Part shown: piece by piece, positions 17,701 to 25,911 of the stretch | Layout of the letters: each line of letters opens with the position of its first letter | Numbering within the stretch: the stretch's first letter is position 1 | From: Lachnoanaerobaculum gingivalis | GTDB taxonomy: Bacteria > Bacillota > Clostridia > Lachnospirales > Lachnospiraceae | Assembly (NCBI RefSeq): GCF_003862475.1 | Contig: NZ_RRCO01000006.1 | Location: 62,001 to 126,000, forward strand | Direction: 5' to 3' | DNA length: 64,000 nt | The notes under the pieces: generated by a model | Database searches by the model: none | What the model was told of the DNA's origin: nothing | What the model saw: only the letters and a program-made list of their open reading frames with translations | Made by a program: the position numbers and the translations under genes

Positions 17701-19664
17701 AATCCGTCTTCTACCTTTATTACCCTATTGTTTTCATCATAGGTACAACCTTCCAACAAAAATTCTCCTTGATAGTGTTTTAGCAAATTGCCTTGAATAT
17801 CGTATTCCATATGGTGTACGTCTTCACCCGGTAAATCGAGCTCTGTAAGATTTCCGTATTCATCATATGTACAAGTTATTTTTTGCTCTCCCTCTTCATA
17901 TGAAAGCATGAAACCTGTAAGAGAATATTTACATGCTACACTTCTTTCAAGGTCATCACAAATATAGCCAATCAAATCATCAAAAGCATAATGTATTATA
18001 ACTTCTCTTCCATTTCCTATTTTTACATTTGTAATTCTTCCGATTCCATCATAGCTGTATTCCTCTGAAAACTCTTCAGGTGCATCTACATTTACAATAA
18101 ATCCTCTTTCATCATATAATAATCTGCAGCTTTCTCCCTGTGCCTCATATCCTATCAGCCTGTTTTCCTCATCGTAGAAAAACTTATGTACTTCTTCACC
18201 CGGGTAATCCATCGCAATCACATTATCTAAAAGGTCATAATGAATTTTTAAATAACTTCTACCATTAAAAGTATACTCATCCAGTTTGTGATTATCATTA
18301 TAAAAAAACTCATGTGAAAATCCTGACTTAACAACAGAAATCAATTGCCCAAATGCATTATAATCATATATCACAACATCCGTTTCATTTGTAACCTTCT
18401 TTATTATACGATCATGAGCATCATATTCTGCTTCATATTTCGTAATAGGATTTTCCATATGAAGAAGATTTCCTCTTTCATCATGAATATATTCGGTAGT
18501 AAATCCTGTTTCGTCAATATTTGTTGTTTTATTTCCTTCATATTTAAATGAGAAAAAGCGTCCTTCTCCCATGGACTGATGTATGACTCTACCCATCTCG
18601 TCATATGTATTATCAAATAATGGTTTATCATCAGGTCCTGTGATTTTTGTCAGATATCCCCTGTCATTGTAAAACAGACAAAATCTTCTGCAATTATATT
18701 GATCAATAAATGGAGCGTCCTTCTCAAGATGAATAGTCATACCTGACAGCAGATCATTATAATACTCCAGTTTTATGTATCGACCTATATTATCAGTAAT
18801 TTGAACAATATGGTCTTCTTCATAAGTAAACTCGTATGAATAGCCATGTTGTGCATTAACTTTTATTAAATAATCTCCATCATAAATCAATCGCTTTACT
18901 TCTTTACCCTGAATATACTCAGCTACAAGGCGACCCTTTTTATCATATTCCTTCGCCTGTAAAAGCTCCTGATCATAATACCAAAATCCTTCTCCCTTTC
19001 TCACCAGCTTTTTTACTGAAGGATGTTGCGGATAAAATACTTGATCTTCTCCCTCTCCGAAAAAAGTGCTGCTTCCATCACCTTCAAATATTCCCCAGAT
19101 TCCATTATCCGCAGGATGAATTCTACTCATGAAATTATGTCTAAACCCTTTACCCATCCCCTCATCTCTTGTATATACAGTGTCATAATACATTGTAAAC
19201 GCAAGAATTTCTCCTGTATAAGTCTGCAAAGGTGTTATTTGCCACAGAAAGCTTCCGGAAAACATACTTACCGGATCACCTCCATATCCACCGCCGGCAC
19301 GCATACCCCCACCTGCAAGTCCTGCCGCTGCAGCTGCCTTAAGGCCTCTTTCATACTTACCTTGAAGAGCCTTTTGAAAGCTTGTCATAGAATTGTTTTG
19401 TATTACACGACTCTCTGCACTACGCATAATCTGAGCTGCCTGTTGTAATGTACTTCCCATCATTGCAACTTTTTGTGACTGCACACTACACTGGTTTGAT
19501 AAATTACTCAAGGCCGCTCTTATACTATCTCCACTGCGGCCAAGCTCCAATCCGTAAGCAATACTTCTTAGTTCCTGACTACATCCCGCAATACTGCTTC
19601 TAATCCCTCCTGTTCTACCGGAAAGACTTTGTATGGATGCAAAATTCATAAAAATATCGTTCAT
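14709..19664 (-). CDS. giant RHS/YD-repeat protein with helical N terminus, putative T7 cargo
   Basis: A 1651-residue protein with no signal peptide. Residues 1-100 are helical and Ser/Gln-rich like a WXG/LXG export domain, though without a clear W-x-G. A Gly/Ala-rich linker (about 108-130) follows, then tens of YD repeats (for example YDEMGRVIHQS, YDSFGNLIQT) from about 150 to 1300. The RHS core end reads YDPQNGRFQSRD...NRYIYSQNDPQNKQDPDG near 1360-1405. Such shells enclose and autocleave a C-terminal toxin. The 246-residue tip (starting FCAFLTCLLSGVAKAG) has hydrophobic helices early and an Arg/Lys-rich end, and I recognise no toxin family. No immunity gene follows; essC starts 3 bp later. 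Confidence 0.85.
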   Translation of the reverse strand: MNDIFMNFASIQSLSGRTGGIRSSIAGCSQELRSIAYGLELGRSGDSIRAALSNLSNQCSVQSQKVAMMGSTLQQAAQIMRSAESRVIQNNSMTSFQKALQGKYERGLKAAAAAGLAGGGMRAGGGYGGDPVSMFSGSFLWQITPLQTYTGEILAFTMYYDTVYTRDEGMGKGFRHNFMSRIHPADNGIWGIFEGDGSSTFFGEGEDQVFYPQHPSVKKLVRKGEGFWYYDQELLQAKEYDKKGRLVAEYIQGKEVKRLIYDGDYLIKVNAQHGYSYEFTYEEDHIVQITDNIGRYIKLEYYNDLLSGMTIHLEKDAPFIDQYNCRRFCLFYNDRGYLTKITGPDDKPLFDNTYDEMGRVIHQSMGEGRFFSFKYEGNKTTNIDETGFTTEYIHDERGNLLHMENPITKYEAEYDAHDRIIKKVTNETDVVIYDYNAFGQLISVVKSGFSHEFFYNDNHKLDEYTFNGRSYLKIHYDLLDNVIAMDYPGEEVHKFFYDEENRLIGYEAQGESCRLLYDERGFIVNVDAPEEFSEEYSYDGIGRITNVKIGNGREVIIHYAFDDLIGYICDDLERSVACKYSLTGFMLSYEEGEQKITCTYDEYGNLTELDLPGEDVHHMEYDIQGNLLKHYQGEFLLEGCTYDENNRVIKVEDGFGYEESYTWNIWNQPTKIINSNGLVVDIGYNENHFLEEMSVDDFHVTYQYDEDGRLSSISDDAGRYGIYEYDSADRLIQVNTFQAQIELSYDNFSNITLISMADFGYLLQNGYDAYNRHTGGKTLGEAFYRIWYGTGEMNKIEIVGETIGLAHDSGGRVVTLTNYLGKEVEKKFDQYDGLVSIGSGELQDSISYGYDEARRIKWVKDEHGKAIFFSYNGMGIMLGVYHLLSREYSVEELNRGDAEWAQDESSACYIANIDYKKRTVSLKDSLGNISTQEMTSGGILKKSYDAIGDSKEITYDALLRVTGIFEKGSHNEESTFRYEQDRITEATNSNGQVSFDYDLAGRVVGVHYPDGSIAGYEWNQANLCTAMLYPDGSRVEYSYDSFGNLIQTHLPGDTVHYRYDERHRLVKKQSERLSHSFTYHENGKLETLKVQDEEGTVLEIRYAYDEYYNLITEKKILKRGINPISYGYEYDKRGFLVKTLKDGETWGEYIYDAAGNRIYSKEQGEEASYSYNVENQLLEKKISEHIYTYEYNTRGDMIYEYLDGKVLAQYQYNGLGQLLQVSNESGTVNYRYDAMGNRLEADFAYKDLKKEKEIYYPNYLVDNGQVLCKRKNSENITHNQYFDGSPLAEDMEGRLIWDVFDANQSLVLRLERENSYEMLDYSPFGVCEKHSTGGEFAIFSTVYGFGALLQDDFLKRQISYTRVYDPQNGRFQSRDAIIGDPRNPRSFNRYIYSQNDPQNKQDPDGFCAFLTCLLSGVAKAGAYLAKEAIVAGKSIVSNVAMNAIQGKPLNILGEMGNYAKNYRWDKMLWNTAGEFATGCLDPICGGMASALKNGIKFATKIGGNALDCAREGRPFFSAENAMRLTGDMVGDALGKAGKRIVGGLYDAVGNKLVNGARSRIKSAFNSPAGKILGEVVGKGNMRRAREFLNQNVSKEKFYELAERAYKRASDAIVGEFKKPRAEGANFCEGARAQGEGIGACARNPVQAWARG

Positions 19665-19694
19665 TAACTTCCCTCATTTTCTTAAAGATAAGTT

Positions 19695-21804
19695 TTATCT
19701 CTTTTCCCATTTACCACTCGTTACATAGTACCCAACACTTCCATCAGAATTGTAAACTATTCCATTATATAGATCACCACTTTGGAATTCTCCATCATAT
19801 ATAGTGCCATCTCTTAAATGTTTTTTCCCTTTAACTAATCTCAACCCTTCAAATTCTCCTTCTTCATAGCTGTCCTCTGAGTATTTTCTTATCCCGCTTA
19901 TACAGCCTATACCATTAACTTCTACTTTTCCTGTAAATGTCCAATCACTCCACAATTCTCCCTTTGGTCTGGCAATATCCTGATAAGAATAAGTTCCATC
20001 CGCCTCATCATGTATAAACCATCCATTTTCCCAAGTATCATTAAAGGTATATTTTATATCAGTAATATCATCTTCTGCATTTTCTATATGTGCTAGAAGC
20101 CTACGCTCCACAGTTGACTCTTTTTTTAAGTTCCCGTTTTCCCATTCTCCAATTAGCATATGGCTTCCATGCGCTTTGCTTCCGCCTTCATTATTCTCAT
20201 TTTCATAGTAAAAAACACCATATCCATCAGGTATTCCTCTTTTCAGTTCTCCTATATAAAATCCATCTCTATCTTTTATCATATTGCTTTTATAAGACCA
20301 TATACCAAGTGTATAATCAATGTAAACCGAGGAATCTAAACTATCTTTATCAATTTCAAATAAATCCGATGTTGCCGCAATTTCTTTTGCCTTTGCAACT
20401 CTTACAGTATTTTCCTTTAATTCCTCTTGTGATTTTAAGAAATTTGAAAAAAATATTCCACCAACTACAAGAATTAAACAGAAAATGATTGATACAAATA
20501 TCAATGGTAATCTGCTTTTCTTTTTTGACGGTAACTGATTTGCTTCTTCTAATATTTGCTGTAAATCCGGCTGTTTGTTATCTACTTCCTCTGCTTGACT
20601 TACATACTTTTCTTTACCTCGTGCCTGGCTCTCACCTCCATAATAATTTAAGCTTCGAGTATAATCTTCAGAACTATTTACTTCATCATAATGATTACTT
20701 TCTGTAAATACTTCCTCTCTGCTCCCCGTAAAAGATGATTGTCTTTCAAGCTTATTACCGGTTTTAGGAGTATTTCTCACATATCCTTCTTTTGGATTTT
20801 TATCCATATATTCTGCACTCTGCACATCGCATACATCTGAACTCTTTTTTTGTCCAAGTTCAAGCACAACATCAAGTTTATCTTTATGTTTTTCCCTATA
20901 AGCTTGCAATTCACTTTTTGCCTCTCCGGCACTTTGAAAACGTTCTTTGGGATCAAAAGCACACATTTTTTTTGATTATGGCAAATAACTCTTCATCTCC
21001 AAAGGGAGGCGTTGGAAAATCTTCTCCAGTAATTCTCTTTCTATAGGCCTCCTCTGATAATGTAGCGGTTACTTTTCCTTCGCCAAAAAAAGGTCTCTTA
21101 TTCTTATTTATTAATTGATATAAAACAAGTCCTAAAGCATAAATATCAACATTATAAGAATAATCTTTTCCTTGGCATACCTCAGGTGCAGCATAATTAT
21201 CCGTTCCTCTATGTGAAAGATTTCTGCTCTCTAAAGTCAAATCTTTTGCTATTCCAAAATCACCAAGCTTATACACACCCTTGGAATTAACAAAAATATT
21301 CGCAGGCTTTATATCCCTATGAATAATTCTATGAGATTCACAAGTCTCCAATGCTGATAAAATATCTTCACCCAGAGAGACAACCTCGCCTAGTTTAATA
21401 CCACCTCTTGATATTCTGGATTCCAAACTCTCCAAAAGCTCCATGCGGATCAAAATATTCCAACCTATACTTCCCTCCGGCTTCTCCAAAATATCAAAGT
21501 CCTGAATATGAAGACAGTGTTCATTTTCTCCCAGCTTTTCCATAAGTGCTACTTCTTCTTTTAGCTTTTCCACTTCGGGATAAAAGTATTCTTTTAATTC
21601 CTTATCAGAGAGATGAAAACTATGCCTAACCTGTTCTATTTGATTGTCATCTGTGGGAATATGTACAACCTTGATAGCCGACTCTTTCCCCACTCCGAAC
21701 TTTTCCTTTACTGCTCTAAATACAGTACCATATGAGCCTTTGCCCAATATCTCCTTCGCCTGCCAGTCCGGCCAGACACTTTGTATAATATCCCTATATT
21801 CCAT
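19695..21804 (-). pseudogene. Hanks-type Ser/Thr kinase-TM-MORN protein split by frameshift at A8
   Basis: Two frames, 20953-21804 and 19695-20966, read as one protein if one A is removed from the A8 run (T8 at 20966-20973 on plus). Kinase motifs: GKGSYGTVF (P-loop), SAIKVV (catalytic Lys), HRDIKPANIF and KLGDFGIAK, all intact. The frame changes just before subdomain XI (CAFDPKERFQSA), so the first frame alone lacks the conserved Arg. Then come a linker with DYTRSLNYY and QPDLQQILEEA, one membrane helix (about 150 residues into the second frame) and an ectodomain with MORN-like repeats (IGELKRGIPDGYGVFYY, YDGEFQSGDLYNG). Kinase-TM-ectodomain is the layout of EssB. The break could be a null allele, phase variation, slippage or a sequencing error. 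Confidence 0.8.
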
Positions 21805-21876
21805 GTTTCACCTGTATTTATCATATACTCTTTAAGTCATAAATACCCTATTTAATAAGGCCTCTTAACTTACTAT

Positions 21877-23655
21877 TTATACATATTTATTATCTTTAAT
21901 CTTTTTATTTGTTTTAGAAGGTGATAGCAATAAAACAAATAAAACAACTTTACCAATCAATCCAATAATAATACTGCCAGCGAATACATCCTCCAGCAAA
22001 TCGGAGTATGACCTGCCGTCATTAACTATTACTATCCACAAATATAACATGAAGGAAATTAATGTTGGTATATGCCAAAATATATGATATATACTTCTCC
22101 CTCCGTCCCTTAACCTTCTAACTTGAATAGCTGTATCCGGAATAGCATTAACTCCCGCCCAAATGGTGAAAAACCAATTACCCAGTTCTTGTCTGGTAAA
22201 CGCAAGTAACATTGTTCCAGCAAACCAAATCACCATATTTATTACTGTAGTAATCCAATATCCTGCTCTTGTCGTTTTACCTTCAAAATTAAAGTAATTA
22301 CTCCAATAAGCTCCATAGGAATTCATTTTTTTTAGCTCACTATCTTCCGCAAATCTTCCAGCCTCCACCAACACCTGTTGTATATTAGGCTGTGCAGTTC
22401 CTTCATTTTGAACAGTGGTTGTTTTTTCTCTTTTCTGATACATTTGTCTGGTATAGTCACCATAGCTGCTATCTCTTGAACGGATTTCCTCATATATACT
22501 ATTAGAATCCTCTTTTCCTTCTAAATCTCTCCCTCTACTTTCATATATTGAATGAGTCTGTGATGTCGTTCTTTCTTGGTATTCAGACTGTTTACCTATT
22601 AATAATTCTCTATTTAGTGATACTTCCCTTACTGTAGAATTATCTATTATATTGATATTTTCTTGAATTTCCATATCAAAAATATTTCTGCAATTAGGGT
22701 TTCTTGGTAAGGTTAATGCTCTATTAATCTCATCGTCATTTGCTATTTTATATTCGTTCAAGTCATTTAATACTTCTTTTGCGTTTTGATATCTGTCTTC
22801 AGGATTATAGGCACACATCTTCTTTATTATCTTATGTAGTTCTTCACTGCATTCCAAGGCTCTTGGAATCTCTTCTCCCTGCTGGCGTAGCTGAAAGGCT
22901 CTCTCAATACTTCTTGAAGTAAGCCTTTCCTCTCCTAAAAATGGTAAACGATTCTTATTTAACAGCTTATATATCACTATACCGAGTGCATATAAGTCTA
23001 CATTGTGAGAGTATCTTTTTCCCTGATAAACTTCAGGAGCCATATAGTTGTCTGTACCTTTATGAGAAAGACTTCTACTGCTTGCTGAAGTATCTCTTGC
23101 TATTCCAAAATCACCCAGCTTATAAATACCTTTTTTGCTGCGGAAAAGATTAGCTGTTTTGATATCTCTGTGAATTATATTGTGATTCTCACATTCTTGG
23201 AGCCCTTCCAGAATATCCATCGCCATGTTCATTACATCACCCACAGATAGCTCTTCTCTTTTAATAAATGAATCTAAGCTTTCCAAAAGTTCCATTCTAA
23301 TTAGAATATACCATCCAAGTCTTCCACTTGGATCCTCCATAATTTCAAAATCCTGTACTTGTACAATATTTGCATTCTCTCCCAAAGTCTGCATCAGTTG
23401 TATTTCTTCTTTGTACCTTATAACCTCCGGATAGAAAAAATCCTTCAGTTGATCTTCTGTAAGACCATAAGCAGCTTTTATTTCTCCTACTTCATCATCG
23501 CTCTTTGGTATCCTCACTACCTTTACCGCTGCTTTTTGTACAACTCCCATACGCTCTTTTTGAACAAAATATACTTGCCCAAATGAGCCCTCTCCCAGTT
23601 TTTCGCCGATGCTCCAGTCGCTCCAAACTCTTTGTATAATATCTCTATATTCCAT
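21877..23655 (-). CDS. Hanks-type Ser/Thr kinase fused to a DUF805 membrane domain
   Basis: A 592-residue protein with an N-terminal kinase: GEGSFGQVYF, KAAVKVV with the catalytic Lys, HRDIKTANLF, KLGDFGIAR, and subdomain XI CAYNPEDRYQNA. A disordered linker (about 310-440) contains GDYTRQMYQKRE and QPNIQQVLVEA. The C-terminal DUF805 membrane domain has NFEGKTTRAGYW and VRRLRDGGRS followed by four or so helices. All catalytic residues are present. It is a paralogue of the next kinase in the operon and shares its linker motif and DUF805 with the gene at 23704. It presumably phosphorylates components of the secretion machine. Confidence 0.9.
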   Translation of the reverse strand: MEYRDIIQRVWSDWSIGEKLGEGSFGQVYFVQKERMGVVQKAAVKVVRIPKSDDEVGEIKAAYGLTEDQLKDFFYPEVIRYKEEIQLMQTLGENANIVQVQDFEIMEDPSGRLGWYILIRMELLESLDSFIKREELSVGDVMNMAMDILEGLQECENHNIIHRDIKTANLFRSKKGIYKLGDFGIARDTSASSRSLSHKGTDNYMAPEVYQGKRYSHNVDLYALGIVIYKLLNKNRLPFLGEERLTSRSIERAFQLRQQGEEIPRALECSEELHKIIKKMCAYNPEDRYQNAKEVLNDLNEYKIANDDEINRALTLPRNPNCRNIFDMEIQENINIIDNSTVREVSLNRELLIGKQSEYQERTTSQTHSIYESRGRDLEGKEDSNSIYEEIRSRDSSYGDYTRQMYQKREKTTTVQNEGTAQPNIQQVLVEAGRFAEDSELKKMNSYGAYWSNYFNFEGKTTRAGYWITTVINMVIWFAGTMLLAFTRQELGNWFFTIWAGVNAIPDTAIQVRRLRDGGRSIYHIFWHIPTLISFMLYLWIVIVNDGRSYSDLLEDVFAGSIIIGLIGKVVLFVLLLSPSKTNKKIKDNKYV

Positions 23656-23703
23656 TTCACGCTCTCTTCTCTTTTTATTTTTGTACTTCTACTCAGATAC
23701 CTA

Positions 23704-24237
23704 TTACTTCTTTTTGGATGGACTGGCTAATAAAATCAGCATTATTATGAAAATAATAAATCCCAATAGACTCCATGACGGGTTATCTCTTACTAAAAGT
23801 GTAATAATAAGAGAAACTATATTATACCAAATAAGATTATAGGGACTAAATCCGGCATCCCTTAAACGTCTTGCCATCATAGCAGTCGATGGAATAAAAG
23901 TAATAATACACCACACCAAAAGTAAGATCCTAACAAAAATAAGTGGTATAGTAATAATTACATTAATTAATACAACTATCCAATAATCACCTCTTGATGT
24001 TCTTCCTTTGAAATTAAAAGCATTTTCCCAGTATGAAAGATACGGATTACCTGTAGTAAGCTCTTCGACAAAATCTACATTAGGACTTTGTCCCTCTACA
24101 GTAGTTTCTTGAATATTTGGTTGTGCATTTTCAACAACTTGATTTGACGGAGCTTCTTCCCTTTTTTTATACATTTTTACAGTATAATCACCCTTGCCTA
24201 TTTTTTTTGTACCATCTTCTTCATGTATATTACCCAT
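23704..24237 (-). CDS. DUF805 membrane protein with kinase-linker motif
   Basis: A 177-residue protein. The cytosolic N terminus carries GDYTVKMYKKRE and QPNIQET, near-copies of the linkers in the two kinases, followed by a DUF805 domain: NFKGRTSRGDYW, then membrane helices and MARRLRDAGFSPYNLIW. It looks like the kinase-DUF805 neighbour without its kinase, suggesting a partial duplication. The start has AAGGAG upstream. The function of DUF805 is not known. Confidence 0.85.
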   Translation of the reverse strand: MGNIHEEDGTKKIGKGDYTVKMYKKREEAPSNQVVENAQPNIQETTVEGQSPNVDFVEELTTGNPYLSYWENAFNFKGRTSRGDYWIVVLINVIITIPLIFVRILLLVWCIITFIPSTAMMARRLRDAGFSPYNLIWYNIVSLIITLLVRDNPSWSLLGFIIFIIMLILLASPSKKK

Positions 24238-24329
24238 GTTTTACTCCTTAACCTGTCTCTACGCTCCATATGCTTAACACAATATCTCATTATTCCATAA
24301 CGGCTCTTTTCTATTTTTAGATACTTGCA

Positions 24330-25166
24330 TTACTCAGAAACTGTCGACTCTGTTCCTTTTGCTTTTACATCCAACCTTATAATAGTAGTATTATCCTTTC
24401 CACCTCTTTCCATTGCCAAACCTAGAAGGTAATCTACAGAGCTTACACCGGATTTATTGCTTATTGCCTCTCCTATTTCTTCCGGAGTGACATAATCTGT
24501 CAATCCGTCACTACATAGTAAAAATGTATCATCTTCTTTTAATTTCAAGTCTACTATATGTGGTACCAGTTCATATTCTGATGCATCCATACCCAAAAAC
24601 TGACTAAGCCCTCCTCTGATCTGTTTTTCCACCCCATTCTCTGTAATTGTAATATTCATAGTGTCCAATTTATTTTGTTGTGTAACTTCACCATTACGAA
24701 TCAAAAAAATCCTACTATCCCCAACACTAACTATATATGCCCTATTCTCTACAAAAAATATAGCTATAATTGTGGTTCCCGATTGCTTTACATTATTTTC
24801 CAATGCCATTTGGCACACTTTTTCATTTAGACTATATATCAAGCTTGTAAATACCTTTTCTCTTCCTTTAGTATCAAGCTTAGGCAATATTTCCAAAATA
24901 TCCCTTTTTATATCAGAAAAAAAGCCGGCAGCCTCAAGTGATGCCTGTGCTCCCAGCTTTTCGCCCCCCATCCCGTCCATAATACCGTAGGCTTGAGGTA
25001 AAGTAACCTTTTGTATTTCTAATCGAATGGAATTTGACTTATTCCCATTAACAAATTCTCCAAAAGAAAAATTATCCTGATTTTCTGTCCTCTTCCTTCC
25101 AACATCACTGACTAAGATACCACTTAAAGTGTACTCTAATGGTTCGAATAATTTATTCCAAAACAT
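24330..25166 (-). CDS. PP2C-family Ser/Thr protein phosphatase
   Basis: Metal-dependent phosphatase that would reverse the kinases of the locus. Motifs in order: VSDVGRKRTENQDNF (first metal Asp), YGIMDGMGGEKLG (DGMGG), SGTTIIAIFF, VGDSRIFLIR, LLCSDGLTDYV and GGKDNTTIIRL. The frame is open to 25256, but the region before 25166 overlaps the WXG gene and looks non-coding. I choose the ATG inside the end of that WXG gene (MFWNKLF), giving about 278 residues; the ribosome site there is weak, so translation is probably coupled. Kinase plus PP2C pairs commonly act as on/off switches. Confidence 0.88.
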   Translation of the reverse strand: MFWNKLFEPLEYTLSGILVSDVGRKRTENQDNFSFGEFVNGNKSNSIRLEIQKVTLPQAYGIMDGMGGEKLGAQASLEAAGFFSDIKRDILEILPKLDTKGREKVFTSLIYSLNEKVCQMALENNVKQSGTTIIAIFFVENRAYIVSVGDSRIFLIRNGEVTQQNKLDTMNITITENGVEKQIRGGLSQFLGMDASEYELVPHIVDLKLKEDDTFLLCSDGLTDYVTPEEIGEAISNKSGVSSVDYLLGLAMERGGKDNTTIIRLDVKAKGTESTVSE

Positions 25167-25464
25167 TTCTAAAATCACTGGCAGCTTCAACATTTTGCTG
25201 CTCAGCTTGCTGATACAAATTCGCCAACTCTGTAAGGGCTTCAGAGTGCTTATCAATTATTCTCTTAAGTTTATCAAAGCTTCCTTGGAACCTCTTAAAA
25301 TTATTCATATATGTATTTGCAGCTTCACCCGACCAAATTCCACTCAAGCTCTGTGCTGTTTGAAGCATGTTATTAGCTATTTGATACATATTATTTCCTG
25401 CTGATGTAAACTCTGCCGCATTCTTTGTCAACTCACCCGGAGTTACTAAAATATTACCATCCAT
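25153..25464 (-). CDS. WXG100 family protein
   Basis: A 103-residue helical hairpin with GIWSGEAANTYMNNF at the turn and a Q/E/A-rich C-terminal helix, typical of EsxA/EsxB proteins exported by EssC. AAAGGAG precedes the start. It lies 18 bp after the first WXG gene of the operon, and the pair probably forms a heterodimer. The downstream phosphatase start overlaps its last codons. Confidence 0.88.
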   Translation of the reverse strand: MDGNILVTPGELTKNAAEFTSAGNNMYQIANNMLQTAQSLSGIWSGEAANTYMNNFKRFQGSFDKLKRIIDKHSEALTELANLYQQAEQQNVEAASDFRNVLE

Positions 25465-25482
25465 TTTATATCACTTGCTCCT

Positions 25483-25779
25483 TTACATTCTTTTCTGTGC
25501 AGCTTCTGCCGCTCTAGCCTCTGCCATCTCATATTGCTTTGCTGTTTCATCCAGCTTTACAATAAATCTTTGCAACTCCTGAAAAAATGGCTGGCATTCA
25601 TTGTAACTGGTCATAAATGCATTATGAAAGCTATCCTTAGCTGCACCCTGCCACATACCTGACAAACTGTTTTCCCTTTCCTGAAGCTCATTCATTTTCT
25701 GTGCTAAGTTTTTTACACCTGTTTGCAGTTCCTCTGACTTTTGTCTAAGAACCGCAGGTGTTACTTTAATTTCTGCCAT
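25483..25779 (-). CDS. WXG100 family protein, first gene of the secretion operon
   Basis: A 98-residue protein with GMWQGAAKDSFHNAF at the turn near residue 43 and an alanine-rich C-terminal helix (AEARAAEAAQKRM). AGGAG stands before the ATG. It is the first gene behind the activator-type promoter at 25834-25879, so it and its partner at 25153 are probably the most strongly expressed cargo. Confidence 0.88.
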   Translation of the reverse strand: MAEIKVTPAVLRQKSEELQTGVKNLAQKMNELQERENSLSGMWQGAAKDSFHNAFMTSYNECQPFFQELQRFIVKLDETAKQYEMAEARAAEAAQKRM

Positions 25780-25833
25780 ATTTAACTCCTATTCTGATTA
25801 CTCGCCAATTGGCTAATGTTTTTTGTTGACTTA

Positions 25834-25879
25834 AGTATATCAAAAAAACTTTTCTAAGCACCCACACAAACATGTGGTT
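25834..25879 (-). promoter_or_regulatory. activator-type promoter of the WXG/EssC operon
   Basis: An imperfect inverted repeat AACCACA-N6-TGTGGGT (minus strand, 25860-25879) lies 20 bp before TATACT (25834-25839), taking the place of a -35. The same element and spacing recur before the hydrolase pseudogene (8129-8173). It sits just downstream of the LuxR-type regulator gene, the likely binder. Confidence 0.65.
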
Positions 25880-25911
25880 TTCCCATATTTTCATAGCCAT
25901 TTAATCATTTC

